Positions 16,253-25,675 of a stretch of DNA of 64,000 nt are shown here, piece after piece. The notes under the pieces were generated by a model. The model did no database searches, was not told where the DNA came from, and saw nothing but the letters and a program-made list of their open reading frames with translations. Positions within the stretch are counted from its first letter, which is position 1. Each line of letters opens with the position of its first letter. A program made the translations under genes and the position numbers. The stretch lies in the NCBI GenBank assembly GCA_023416585.1, contig JAEZHM010000081.1:124001-188000 (forward strand). The letters run 5' to 3'. This stretch comes from Bacillota bacterium. GTDB lineage: Bacteria; Bacillota; Clostridia; Christensenellales; Aristaeellaceae.

Positions 16253-17545
16253 ATGATGACTTTTTCACTAAAGAGCGGCATGCTGATAGGCTGCGCCAGC
16301 GCCGCGACGCAAATCGAAGGCGGGGCGCTTTCACACAGCTGGATGGATTGGTATGAAAAAGGGCATATCCAGGACAAAACCAGCCCCGCGCGCGCCAACG
16401 ATCATTACAACCTGTGGCGGGAAGACGCAGGGCTGATGAAGGAATTGAATCTGCAAATTTATCGTTTTGGCGTGGAATGGGCGCGCATCGAGCCTGAGGA
16501 AGGCGTATTTGACGAAGAAGCGGTCGCCCATTACGTCCAGGAAGCGGAATTGCTAAAATCCTATGGCATAGAGCCGCTTGTAACGCTGCACCATTTTACC
16601 AACCCTATGTGGTTTGAAAACAAAGGGGCATTTACGCGGAAAGAAAACATACCGTACTTTATCCGCTTTGTGGAAAGAATAGTGACCGCGTTCGGCCCGC
16701 TGGTGAAGGAATACATCACCATCAACGAGCCTAACGTGTATGCCACCAACGGCTATTTTTTCGGCAGTTGGCCGCCGGGCGATAAATCAATCTTCAAAGC
16801 GTTTCACGTTATGTCGGTGTTGGCGGCGGCGCATACGGAAGCTTACGTTAAGATCCATGATCTGCAAAAGGCCATGGGGATTACGGATACAAAAGTAAGC
16901 TTTGCCAACCATGTGCGCGTGTTCGTGCCGGAAAATCCGAAAAAGCTTTCCGACCGTTTCTTTGCTAAATGGGTGGAGCGTTTTTTCCAGGGCAGCATAT
17001 CCAAAGCCATGAGCACGGGGGAATTTCCATTCCCCATACGCAACATAGGCCATATCAAAAAGGGAAAGTACTGTGATTTTATTGCGGTGAACTATTACGC
17101 CCGCTCCACGGTTGCGGGGCTCAAAGACGGTGTCATGCATGGCGTTCCCATCAACGATCTGGGCTGGGAGATCTACCCCGAGGGCATCGTGGAATGTACA
17201 AGGAAGCTTTATGAAATCAGCCCCCTTCCTATTTACATAACCGAAAACGGCACCTGCGACAATGAGGATGCGTTCCGCTGCCTGTATTTGTACGAACATT
17301 TGAAAAAGCTATGCGAAAGCGAATTGCCCGTACAACGGTATTACCACTGGTGCTTCTGCGATAATTTCGAATGGGCGGAGGGCGAAAGCGCCCGCTTTGG
17401 GATTGTGCACGTGGATTATGAAACGCAAAAGCGTACCGTCAAAAAGAGCGGCCGTTTTTTGCGGGACGTAATTGCGGTGCATGGCGTAGAAGATAGGATC
17501 TATGATACATATGTGAAAGAGGAACACTATCACACCAATGCATAA
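16253..17545 (+). CDS. Glycoside hydrolase family 1 (beta-glucosidase type)
   Basis: The 430-residue protein has the GH1 signatures: GCASAATQIEGGA near the N-terminus, TINEPNVY with acid/base Glu159, and YITENGTCD with nucleophile Glu331, plus the late WCFCDNFEWAEGESARFGIVHVDY segment. It is slightly shorter than most GH1 enzymes (about 450-480). There is no signal peptide, so it acts in the cytoplasm on small beta-glycosides; phospho- versus free-sugar preference cannot be decided here, and no PTS genes are nearby. The ATG at 16253 has GGAGG ahead of it. It is first in a four-gene unit with GH13, GH36 and a GPH symporter. Confidence 0.94.
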   Translation: MMTFSLKSGMLIGCASAATQIEGGALSHSWMDWYEKGHIQDKTSPARANDHYNLWREDAGLMKELNLQIYRFGVEWARIEPEEGVFDEEAVAHYVQEAELLKSYGIEPLVTLHHFTNPMWFENKGAFTRKENIPYFIRFVERIVTAFGPLVKEYITINEPNVYATNGYFFGSWPPGDKSIFKAFHVMSVLAAAHTEAYVKIHDLQKAMGITDTKVSFANHVRVFVPENPKKLSDRFFAKWVERFFQGSISKAMSTGEFPFPIRNIGHIKKGKYCDFIAVNYYARSTVAGLKDGVMHGVPINDLGWEIYPEGIVECTRKLYEISPLPIYITENGTCDNEDAFRCLYLYEHLKKLCESELPVQRYYHWCFCDNFEWAEGESARFGIVHVDYETQKRTVKKSGRFLRDVIAVHGVEDRIYDTYVKEEHYHTNA

Positions 17546-17560
17546 AAAGGGGTGTGCGCA

Positions 17561-19186
17561 ATGGATGCATGGTGGAAAGAACGGGTGGTATACCAGATCT
17601 ATCCGCGCAGCTTTCAAGATTCCAACGGCGACGGCATCGGCGATATCCCCGGCATCATTTCACGGCTTGATGAACTGAAGGACTTGGGCATCGGCATCAT
17701 CTGGCTGTCACCGGTATACCGTTCCCCGGATGCCGACAACGGCTACGACATCAGTGACTACCGCGATATCAATCCCAAGTTCGGAACCATGGAGGATATG
17801 GACCGCCTGTTTGCGGAAGCCAATAAGCGGGACATCAGGATCATCATGGACCTGGTGATCAACCACACCTCCGACGAGCACGAATGGTTCCAAAAGAGCC
17901 GTGATAAATCGAGTGCTTACCGCGATTATTACATCTGGTGCCCTGGGAAGCCAGATGGAAGCCCGCCCAACAACTGGACCGGTTTTTTCATGGGCTCCAC
18001 TTGGGAGTTTGACGATAAAAGCGGCGAATATTATCTGCACCTGTTTGACAAGAAGCAGCCTGACCTGAACTACCATAACCCCAAGGTGATCGAAGAGGTC
18101 AAGGATATCATGCGGTTTTGGCTTGACAAAGGTGCGGCAGGATTCCGTTGTGACGTGATCAACGTGATTTATAAAACTTCCCTGGGCGACGGAAAGCGCA
18201 GCATTGCCATACAGGGAATGGAGCATTACAAATCGCAGGAGGGAAACCATGAGATCCTGCGGGAACTACGCCGCGACGTGCTGGATCACTACAACTGCTT
18301 TACAGTGGGCGAAACCGTAATGGTGGATTTGGATGAGGCGAGGCAGCTGTGCGACCCTGATCGCAGGGAGCTTGACATGGTGCTCTACTTCGACCATCTG
18401 GAAGTGGACCGCCGGATTGCCCGCTATATCCCCAAAAGGTTCAAGGCGAAGAAGCTGCTGGATGTGCTAACCAAATGGCAGCAGGGGCTTGATTGGAACG
18501 CGCTGTACCTGGAAAACCATGACCAGCCGCGTATTGTATCCCATTACGGTGATGATAAAAAGTACTGGGAGCGCAGCGCCAAGATGCTGGCCACAATGGA
18601 GTTCACACTGAAGGGCACGCCGTTTGTGTATGAGGGGCAAGAGATTGGCATGACCAATTTCGACTTCAACAGCCTTTCGCAGCTTAACGATGTGGAAAGC
18701 TTCAACATTGACCGGCTGATGCGAAAAATGCACATACCAAAAGCCTTGCGCTGGAAGTGGATCAAGCAGGCTTCCCGCGACAATTCCCGTACCCCCATGC
18801 AATGGTCGGGCGAAAATGGCGCGGGTTTTACCACAGGCACGCCCTGGATAGGCATCAACGGGAACCATGTACGCATCAATTACCAGGATCAGTTGAAAGA
18901 TGAAAATTCGGTGCTGCATTACTACCGGAAGCTGATCGCTTTTCGCGCGTCCAGCGAGACGCTCAAATACGGCGCGTTTGAACCGCTGCATGGTGATAAC
19001 CGCGTGATGGCTTACCGGCGCACACTGGGCAATGAGCAATACACCATACTTTTGAACTTTTCCAAAAAGCTTTCTCGTGCATCGTGTAGCGGTGAAGTAG
19101 TGATTTCCAACACGGGGATAAAAGGCTACAACGGCAATTTGGCTCCCTATGAAGCGGTGGTGCTGAAAAATACATCCGGGAGGTGA
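17561..19186 (+). CDS. GH13 alpha-glucosidase, oligo-1,6-glucosidase type
   Basis: A 541-residue cytoplasmic enzyme starting WWKERVVYQIYPRSFQDSNGDGIGD, the classical GH13 subfamily 31 opening. The catalytic triad is visible: Asp198 in FRCDVIN, Glu251 in TVGETV and Asp321 in LENHDQPR. Val199 follows the nucleophile; in characterised relatives Val there goes with alpha-1,6 specificity and Ala with alpha-1,4. It should hydrolyse isomaltose and isomalto-oligosaccharides. AAAAGGGG precedes the ATG at 17561, which lies 15 bases after the GH1 stop. The GH66 dextranase-family gene 8 kb away makes an alpha-1,6-glucan pathway plausible. Confidence 0.95.
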   Translation: MDAWWKERVVYQIYPRSFQDSNGDGIGDIPGIISRLDELKDLGIGIIWLSPVYRSPDADNGYDISDYRDINPKFGTMEDMDRLFAEANKRDIRIIMDLVINHTSDEHEWFQKSRDKSSAYRDYYIWCPGKPDGSPPNNWTGFFMGSTWEFDDKSGEYYLHLFDKKQPDLNYHNPKVIEEVKDIMRFWLDKGAAGFRCDVINVIYKTSLGDGKRSIAIQGMEHYKSQEGNHEILRELRRDVLDHYNCFTVGETVMVDLDEARQLCDPDRRELDMVLYFDHLEVDRRIARYIPKRFKAKKLLDVLTKWQQGLDWNALYLENHDQPRIVSHYGDDKKYWERSAKMLATMEFTLKGTPFVYEGQEIGMTNFDFNSLSQLNDVESFNIDRLMRKMHIPKALRWKWIKQASRDNSRTPMQWSGENGAGFTTGTPWIGINGNHVRINYQDQLKDENSVLHYYRKLIAFRASSETLKYGAFEPLHGDNRVMAYRRTLGNEQYTILLNFSKKLSRASCSGEVVISNTGIKGYNGNLAPYEAVVLKNTSGR

Positions 19187-19190
19187 GCCG

Positions 19191-21539
19191 GTGATCGCAT
19201 ATGCGGGCAATGTATTCAGGTTGGCGACGCAGCACACAAGCTACTGGTTTCAAATTACCCGGTTCGGGCATTTGGAGCATGTTTACTACGGGAGTCTTCT
19301 GCCAAGCGACCAGTCTGTCGAACCTCTTCTCTTAAAGCGTACGGCGCAAACCGGCGGCAGCGTTATGTACGATGCAAGCGATGAGACCTATTGTCTGGAT
19401 ACGCTTTTATTGGAATGGTCCGGCATCGGAAAAGGGGATTATCGCGAAACACCCGCGGAGCTAAAAATGCCGGATGGAACATATACAGCGGATTTTGTTT
19501 ACCGGAGCCATGAAATATTGGAAGGCAGCGTAAGCATGGATACGCTTCCCTCCTCCTATGGAGAAGCAGACGGCTGCCAAACGCTGGTCATCACCATGAA
19601 AGACGAAAGCAACAACGTGACGCTGCTGCTTTATTATACTGTTTACGATCAGACGGATGTGATCACCCGCCGCGCGGTGCTTGTAAACATCAATCAAAAG
19701 CCGCTTACTTTAAGGCGCCTTATGAGCATGATGATCGACATACCTAATGATCATTACCGTTTGATCACATTCGACGGCGGCTGGATCAAGGAGGGGCACA
19801 AGCACGAACGTATGCTTAACTACGGGATGTATGTGAACTCCTCCACCACCGGCGACAGCAGCAACCGCCATAATCCGGGCTTTCTGCTGGCTTCCCAAAG
19901 CGCTACGGAAACCTTGGGGCATGTGTATGGGTTCAATCTTGTTTATAGCGGCAACCACTTTGGCGCGGCGGAATTATGCAGCCATGACACGGTTCGCGTT
20001 TTGATAGGCATCAATCCGTATTGCTTTGAATGGGTGCTTGGGGAAAACGAGCGGTTTGAAACGCCAGAAGCGGTGATGAGCTTTTCCACCCAAGGGTTCA
20101 ACGGACTTTCGCAAAACCTCCATGGGTTCATCAACAATCATATTGTCAGGGGGGATTGGAAGGGGAAGGAACGCCCTGTCCTTTTAAACAACTGGGAGGC
20201 GTATTTTTTTAAGTTTACCCGGGGCAAGCTTTTGCGTTTGGCACGCCGGGCCCAAAAGGTGGGTGCGGAGCTGTTTGTGCTGGACGACGGATGGTTTGGA
20301 AAGCGCAACAACGATAAGGCGGGCTTAGGGGATTATACCGTCAACCGCAGGAAGCTGCCCTGGGGGCTGAAGGAATTTTCCGACAGGATCCATGGGATGG
20401 GCATGAAATTCGGCCTTTGGTTCGAGCCGGAGATGGTCAATGAGGACAGTGATTTGTACCGCACTCATCCGGAGTACGCCCTGAAAACGCCGGGCAAAAA
20501 GCCGGCGCTGGGGCGGAATCAGTTGGTGCTGGATTTGTGCAATCCCAAAGTCCGGGAATATATTGTGGAAAACGTGACGCGCATACTGGATACCTGCAAA
20601 ATCGACTATGTCAAATGGGATTATAACCGGCATATCAGCGATGCCTGCTCACGTTGCCTTTTAAGTCAGGGCGAGTTCTTTCACCGTTATATGCTGGGGC
20701 TATATGAGGTGCTTCACCGAATTTTCACGCCTCGTCCGTATATCCTGTTTGAAAGCTGTTCCAGCGGCGGCAACCGCTTTGACCTGGGAATGCTTTGCTA
20801 TTCACCGCAGATTTGGACGTCGGATGATACGGACCCCATAGAGCGCCTGAAAATCCAAGGCGGCCTTTCCTACTTGTACCCGCTGTCTGTGATGGGCGCT
20901 CACGTATCTGAGGCGCCGCACCAGCAGACACTGCGCGATACGCCTCTTTCCACGCGCTTCAACGTCGCGTCGTTCGGTTGCCTGGGGTATGAGTTGGATT
21001 TGAAATACCTTTCGTTCATACAGCGCAGGGAAGTAAAAAGTCAAATCGCCTTTTACAAGCAATACCGCAGTGTGATGCAATACGGCACCTTCTGGCGCGG
21101 CGAGCCTGATAAAGCCAACAAGGTGGTGTGGCACTGCGTGGATCAGGATGCGTCAAAAGGCGTCAGCGGTTTTTTTCAGACGCAGTTAGGGGCCGGCGAG
21201 GGGTTTGACAGGCTCCGTCTCATGGGGCTTCAAAGTGAACGCAAGTACCATGTAACAACGCTGAAGCAGAGTCTGTTTATTAAGCGGTTCGGCGGGCTTG
21301 TAAAGCATATTCTGCCCATAGTGCTTCACCCGGAGGGATTTATATTGCGTACGGCGAACAAGTATTTTTGTTTGACGGATTGCGTGGAAGATTATACGGG
21401 CTATGGCGATGCGCTGATGGGTGGCATCCTTTTGAACAATCAGTTTATCGGCAGCTATTATAGTAACAAGATTAGGATGTTGGGCGATTTTGGTTCCAAT
21501 CTATATGTTGTCAAAGCGGTTGAATCCGCATCAAGATAA
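19191..21539 (+). CDS. Alpha-galactosidase, glycoside hydrolase family 36
   Basis: The 782-residue protein is slightly longer than typical bacterial GH36 (about 730). Diagnostic segments are LFVLDDGWFGKRNNDKAGLGDY, the nucleophile Asp477 in KWDYNRH, and SDDTDPIERLKIQGG with acid/base Asp545. The GTG start at 19191 follows GGGAGGTGA, and the gap to the GH13 stop is four bases. No signal peptide, so it acts on imported alpha-galactosides such as melibiose or raffinose, fitting the melibiose-type symporter gene that follows 18 bases later. Confidence 0.95.
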   Translation: MIAYAGNVFRLATQHTSYWFQITRFGHLEHVYYGSLLPSDQSVEPLLLKRTAQTGGSVMYDASDETYCLDTLLLEWSGIGKGDYRETPAELKMPDGTYTADFVYRSHEILEGSVSMDTLPSSYGEADGCQTLVITMKDESNNVTLLLYYTVYDQTDVITRRAVLVNINQKPLTLRRLMSMMIDIPNDHYRLITFDGGWIKEGHKHERMLNYGMYVNSSTTGDSSNRHNPGFLLASQSATETLGHVYGFNLVYSGNHFGAAELCSHDTVRVLIGINPYCFEWVLGENERFETPEAVMSFSTQGFNGLSQNLHGFINNHIVRGDWKGKERPVLLNNWEAYFFKFTRGKLLRLARRAQKVGAELFVLDDGWFGKRNNDKAGLGDYTVNRRKLPWGLKEFSDRIHGMGMKFGLWFEPEMVNEDSDLYRTHPEYALKTPGKKPALGRNQLVLDLCNPKVREYIVENVTRILDTCKIDYVKWDYNRHISDACSRCLLSQGEFFHRYMLGLYEVLHRIFTPRPYILFESCSSGGNRFDLGMLCYSPQIWTSDDTDPIERLKIQGGLSYLYPLSVMGAHVSEAPHQQTLRDTPLSTRFNVASFGCLGYELDLKYLSFIQRREVKSQIAFYKQYRSVMQYGTFWRGEPDKANKVVWHCVDQDASKGVSGFFQTQLGAGEGFDRLRLMGLQSERKYHVTTLKQSLFIKRFGGLVKHILPIVLHPEGFILRTANKYFCLTDCVEDYTGYGDALMGGILLNNQFIGSYYSNKIRMLGDFGSNLYVVKAVESASR

Positions 21540-21557
21540 ACAAAAGGGGATGGCACC

Positions 21558-22967
21558 ATGGAAAAAAACTATGACCGGCGGAACCGCTTTTGCTTCGGCC
21601 TGGGGACCATCGGCAGGGACATGTTCTATACGATGGTGAGCATGTATATCCTGGTATATGTCACCGAGGTATTGAATGTGCCGGATTCCACGCTGGGCGT
21701 GCTTACGGCTGTGCTATTGGTGCTGAAGATATTCGATGCTGTCAATGATCCGATGATGGGCCTTATAGTAGATAATACCAAATCGCGCTTTGGCAAGTTC
21801 AAGCCATGGATGCTGATAGGCGCCATCATAGGCGGCCTGTGCATGGTGCTCATGTTCTGGGATTCGGGCCTTGCCGGCGTTGCGTACGTTGCTTTATTTG
21901 CTGTCATCTATCTGGTTTGGGATGTGTTCTACGGCCTGAACGACATCGCCTATTGGTCGATGATGCCTACGCTTTCCACGGATCAGAAGCAGCGGGAAAG
22001 GATTGGCTCGTTTGCGCGCATATGTGCGGATGTAGGTTTGTTTGCGGTGGTGGTTGGCATCGTCCCCGCTACAAAGGCGCTGAGCGGTGCCGCGGGCAGC
22101 GATAAGCTTGGCTGGCTTTATTTCGCCGTGATCATTGCCATTGTGATGGTTGCTTTTCAGATGATTACGCTGCTTGGCGTAAAGGAACGCAAGGGATATT
22201 TCAAAGAGGAAGATCATACGACTTTGCGGGATATGTTCCGCGTTTTGTTCAAAAATGATCAACTAATGTGGGTTGCCATTTCTATGTCGCTTTTCATGAT
22301 TGGCTACTGCACGACCACGAGCTTTGGCATACACTTCTTCAAATACGCCTACGGCGATGAAAACATGTATTCCATGTTTGCGCTGGTGCTGGGTATATCG
22401 CAGCTGACATCACTCAGCGTGTTCACATGGTTCCGCAAGCGCTTCACCCGGCGCAAGCTGTATTCCGGCGCGGCGATCCTGGTGATTTTGGGCTATACGC
22501 TGTTTTTCTTTGCCCCGATGAATATGGCCTATATCGGCGTCGCCGGCGTGATGATCTTTGTGGGGGAAGCATTTATACAGATGATCACGCTGATGTCCCT
22601 GGCCGACTCCATTGAATACGGGCAATGGAAAATGGGCAAGCGCAATGAAAGCATCACCTTTTCTGTACAGCCGTTTATCAACAAGCTGGGCGCAGCCATC
22701 GCAAACGGCGTGCTGGGCCTGACGCTTATCGTTTCAGGCATTAATTCGGCTAAAACGCCTGCGGATGTACTACCGGGCGGCATCACCGTCATGAAGCTGT
22801 CCATGCTGATCTTACCCCTGATCGCCATTGTAGCGGGGTATATTGTATACATGAGGAAATTTGCCATCGACGAAAAGCGGTATGCCGCAATTTTGGCTGA
22901 CCTCAAGGAACGTGGAGACATAGCGGATGATCAAGTGAAAGAAAAGAACGTGACCATTACGTCTTAA
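21558..22967 (+). CDS. GPH-family sugar:cation symporter (MelB/LacS/XynP type)
   Basis: 469 residues with about twelve membrane segments and the family opening FCFGLGTIGRDMFYTMVSMYILVYVTEV. The segments KIFDAVNDPMMGLIVDNTKSRFGKFKPW and DSIEYGQWKMGKRNES are the conserved GPH cation- and sugar-site regions. There is no C-terminal EIIA domain, so it is the short MelB form. As last gene of the GH1-GH13-GH36 operon it is the likely importer of the alpha-glycosides those enzymes cleave. AAGGGG precedes the ATG at 21558. Convergent with the CsoR gene, with no obvious terminator in the 36-base gap. Confidence 0.94.
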   Translation: MEKNYDRRNRFCFGLGTIGRDMFYTMVSMYILVYVTEVLNVPDSTLGVLTAVLLVLKIFDAVNDPMMGLIVDNTKSRFGKFKPWMLIGAIIGGLCMVLMFWDSGLAGVAYVALFAVIYLVWDVFYGLNDIAYWSMMPTLSTDQKQRERIGSFARICADVGLFAVVVGIVPATKALSGAAGSDKLGWLYFAVIIAIVMVAFQMITLLGVKERKGYFKEEDHTTLRDMFRVLFKNDQLMWVAISMSLFMIGYCTTTSFGIHFFKYAYGDENMYSMFALVLGISQLTSLSVFTWFRKRFTRRKLYSGAAILVILGYTLFFFAPMNMAYIGVAGVMIFVGEAFIQMITLMSLADSIEYGQWKMGKRNESITFSVQPFINKLGAAIANGVLGLTLIVSGINSAKTPADVLPGGITVMKLSMLILPLIAIVAGYIVYMRKFAIDEKRYAAILADLKERGDIADDQVKEKNVTITS

Positions 22968-23003
22968 CAAGATATCGACTGCAGAAATCATCAAAATCCT
23001 GAG

Positions 23004-23285
23004 TCAAATCATTTTTGTGTACTGGTCTAAAGCCCGCTTCAGGCTTTCCACCTGCGCTTCGCCTTGCCCATCGCGGATCACGCTCAATACGCAGTGGTCG
23101 AGATGGTCTTCCAACACGATTTGGCTGATTTTCTGCAAAGCCGCTTTTGCCGAATTCAGTTGTATAATGATCTCATCGCAGGGTTTATCGTCCTTGAGCA
23201 TCCTGCAGATGCCGCTCAGCTGCCCTTCCACGCGGTTAATCCGCTGGCAAAGCTTTTCAACGTCATGGTGCTGATCCACAGCCAT
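23004..23285 (-). CDS. csoR: CsoR-type copper-sensing repressor
   Basis: The trimmed 93-residue protein is an all-alpha DUF156 repressor (RINRVEGQLSGICRMLKDDKPCDEII...). The Cu(I) ligand set is Cys36, His61 and Cys65, the same spacing as in studied CsoR proteins; RcnR (nickel/cobalt) and CstR (persulfide) differ at these positions. Start at 23285 is chosen because GGGAGG lies seven bases upstream. It is transcribed 75 bases after the P-type ATPase gene, and a G-tract palindrome at that operon's promoter is the likely operator, so copper would release it and induce both genes. Confidence 0.92.
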   Translation of the reverse strand: MAVDQHHDVEKLCQRINRVEGQLSGICRMLKDDKPCDEIIIQLNSAKAALQKISQIVLEDHLDHCVLSVIRDGQGEAQVESLKRALDQYTKMI

Positions 23286-23359
23286 ATCGCATCCTCCCTT
23301 ACTGGCTGATTTCTTCTTCATCATACATGGAGGAAAAGGAAATCGTCAAATGAAACGCG

Positions 23360-25222
23360 TTATTCCTTCATATTAAGCAGCAGTGCGGAGCTTACCACCA
23401 CAAAGACCGAGCCGAAATTATGGACGATGGCTGCCGAAACAGGATTCAAAAGGCCAAACCCGGCAAGAAAGATCGCCGAAAAGTTCAACAGCATGGATAA
23501 TGTAATATTCATAATGATCCGGTTTTTTGTTTTGCGGCATATGCGAAGGAAAAACGGAAGCTTCGTAAGATCATCGCCCATAAGCGCCACGTCGGCGGCT
23601 TCCATGGATACGCCAGAACCGATGGCGCCCATTACAATACCCACGGACGCGGATGCCAGGGAGGGAGCGTCATTGACACCGTCGCCCACCATACCGACGA
23701 TATGCCCTTTTCCCAAAAGCGCTTTGATAAAGCAGACCTTGTCTTCCGGCAGCTGGGAGGCGTAAACCTCCGTCACCCCTGCCGCAGAACCGATGGATTC
23801 GGCAACAGCCCGGTTGTCACCCGTTAGCATGATGATGTTCTTTATGCCCTCTTTACGCAGCGCCTCTATAGCTCCCTTTGCTTCCTTGCGAAGCGTATCC
23901 GCCAGGGAAACAAGGCCGATCATTACTCCATCCATGGCAACGGGCAGAACGGTTTTGCCCTCCCTCTGCATTTTCTCCATGAGGGCAACGGCCTCCGGTG
24001 CTTTTTGCAAAACCTCGGCCCCTATGATCTTTTCGCCAATCGATATGTCATGGCCGTCAACACGTGCGGCTATGCCTTTTCCTGGCTGCATTTCGAAGGA
24101 TTCCGGGTCATTGGCTGCGATCCCCTGATCTATACAGTAAGCCTGGACCGCTTTTCCCACCGGATGCTCGGAAAACCTCTCCGCAGAGGCTAAAAGGCCA
24201 AGCAGTCTGCCGGATTGAAGGCTGTCATCAAGGACAGCCACATCTTTCACTTGCAGCTTACCATAGGTAAGCGTTCCCGTTTTGTCTGTCACCAGGGTAT
24301 CCATCTTTGATGCCGCTTCCACAGCAGCGCCGGATTTGATGAGGATTCCTTTTTTCGTGGCATTGCCGATGGCCGCCATCATGGCGGCAGGCGTGGCAAG
24401 AATCAGCGAGCAGGGGCAGAAGACCACAAGTGCCGTGACCGCACGGTATACGTCTTTTGTCACAAGGTAAATGACCAGCGCACAGCTTAATGCCACGGGA
24501 ACAAGTATGCGGGCCCACTTGTCCGCAAGCCGTACAATAGGCGCTTTGTCTTCTTCTGCCTGGGCAGCAAGCCGTATCATTTTTTGCAGAGAGGTATCAT
24601 TCCCGGCGCGGGTAGCCTTGATTTCAATGGCGCCTTGCTGGTTGACCGTGCCTTGATATACCTGGTCTCCAATTATTTTGTCCACTGGAACGGATTCACC
24701 TGTCATGACGGATTGGTCTATAGATGTGCTGCCCCGTATGATCTGCCCATCCACGGGAACAGCTTCCCCTGGGCGGACGAGAATTACATACCCCTCCTTT
24801 ACCTCGGATGCCAGGATGGTTGTTTCACCGTCCTCTATTTTGATGCATGCCTTTTGCGGTGTCAGCTTCATCAGCGCATGAAGGCTCTTTTTTGTTTTTC
24901 CCGCGGTCGCGTCCTCCAGCACCTTGCCAAGCTGCATGATGAAGGCGACTTCCCCGGCGGCAAAGTATTCGCCGATGGCCACCGCCGCGACCAAAGCAAT
25001 GGCCACCAATACGTCGGCGGTAACGTCAAATTCCGTGACCAGCCCTTTGATGGCACCGAATACGATGGGTATGCCGCTTAACATGATCGCCGCCAAGGCG
25101 GGATCAAAGGGGAGATGCCTTAGCCATCCGAAGATGCTTGCCATAAGGAATACACCGGACACGGCGGTCAGGCAGATTGTACGGAATGACTCATCTTCCC
25201 GGAATTTGCGTATTAAACCCAT
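23360..25222 (-). CDS. P1B-type heavy-metal translocating ATPase
   Basis: 620 residues with all P-type hallmarks: TGES actuator motif, CPCS in the transmembrane ion path, DKTGTLT phosphorylation site, SEHPVGKAV nucleotide-domain motif and MVGDGVNDAPSLA hinge. It exports a metal from the cytoplasm. There is no N-terminal CxxC metal-binding domain. The linked CsoR and the CPC motif favour Cu(I), but the last helix (HNFGSVFVVVSSALLL) lacks the MxxSS pattern of standard copper exporters, so specificity is open. The ATG at 25222 is chosen over the one at 25252 because the AAAGGAGAGAGG site lies between them. Confidence 0.94.
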   Translation of the reverse strand: MGLIRKFREDESFRTICLTAVSGVFLMASIFGWLRHLPFDPALAAIMLSGIPIVFGAIKGLVTEFDVTADVLVAIALVAAVAIGEYFAAGEVAFIMQLGKVLEDATAGKTKKSLHALMKLTPQKACIKIEDGETTILASEVKEGYVILVRPGEAVPVDGQIIRGSTSIDQSVMTGESVPVDKIIGDQVYQGTVNQQGAIEIKATRAGNDTSLQKMIRLAAQAEEDKAPIVRLADKWARILVPVALSCALVIYLVTKDVYRAVTALVVFCPCSLILATPAAMMAAIGNATKKGILIKSGAAVEAASKMDTLVTDKTGTLTYGKLQVKDVAVLDDSLQSGRLLGLLASAERFSEHPVGKAVQAYCIDQGIAANDPESFEMQPGKGIAARVDGHDISIGEKIIGAEVLQKAPEAVALMEKMQREGKTVLPVAMDGVMIGLVSLADTLRKEAKGAIEALRKEGIKNIIMLTGDNRAVAESIGSAAGVTEVYASQLPEDKVCFIKALLGKGHIVGMVGDGVNDAPSLASASVGIVMGAIGSGVSMEAADVALMGDDLTKLPFFLRICRKTKNRIIMNITLSMLLNFSAIFLAGFGLLNPVSAAIVHNFGSVFVVVSSALLLNMKE

Positions 25223-25248
25223 GCTGCTATGCCTCTCTCCTTTATATG

Positions 25249-25304
25249 CCATATGCCCCCACGGGGCATATGGGCAGTATAGGAGGGATAGAGGTGTTTG
25301 TCAA
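25249..25304 (-). promoter_or_regulatory. Promoter and CsoR operator of the metal ATPase operon
   Basis: Minus-strand TTGACA (25299-25304) and TATACT (25276-25281), 17 bases apart. Directly downstream is a perfect 11-bp inverted repeat, CCATATGCCCC and GGGGCATATGG (25249-25259 and 25263-25273), with a three-base centre. Known CsoR operators are A/T-flanked G-tract palindromes of this shape. It covers the predicted start site near 25270. Confidence 0.85.
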
Positions 25305-25394
25305 GGAAGGTTATGGCGTTTTGCAGACCAATCTTTCGAAACGCGGAGGCTCTGTGAGGGTAATACTGCCCTGAAAATAAGTCGGGACATACTT

Positions 25395-25602
25395 AAAAAG
25401 GCTTCCCCTTGAGGCCCTTCGCACCGTACTGCGCTTCGCTTGTCCGGTGTTTCGCATTGTCGCTCCGCTCCAATGCTCCAGGCTCCGCCCTCTGAAGCTG
25501 TCGACGAAGGAGACTGATGAGGTGGCATATGAGCAGGTATTTGCAGCAAAACACCTCATCCGGCGCTGCGCGCCACCTTCCCCTCCAGGGGAAGGCTTAA
25601 AA
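25395..25602. repeat. Interspersed palindromic repeat element (MITE-like)
   Basis: About 208 bases bounded by imperfect inverted ends (TTAAAAAGGCTTCCCCTT at the left, its near-complement ending AGGGGAAGGCTTAA at the right). Inside are GAAGCTGTCGACGAAGGAG, CTGATGAGGTGG and CACCTCATCCGGCGCTGCG, which I recall as parts of an abundant intergenic repeat in gut Clostridia. About 80 bases near 25416-25492, rich in CGCTTCGCT/CCGCTCC runs, interrupt the left arm. There is no transposase. Short open frames within it are not credible genes. Confidence 0.65.
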
Positions 25603-25675
25603 TTTTCACCATGAATGTATTTTCATCCAGAGGGTGACTTTTGCTTTATGGTCAAGGCTCATGCTCATAGATACT

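Noticed and set aside
18467..19237. 256-codon minus-strand frame
   Set aside because: Antisense to the well-supported GH13 gene and its junction with GH36.
23360..25222. Assigning the P-type ATPase as a standard CopA
   Set aside because: The linked CsoR favours copper, but the N-terminal metal-binding domain and the MxxSS motif are missing, so no gene name was given.
25301..25559. Two overlapping short minus-strand frames with Met starts
   Set aside because: They lie within the palindromic repeat element and have low-complexity, non-protein-like composition.
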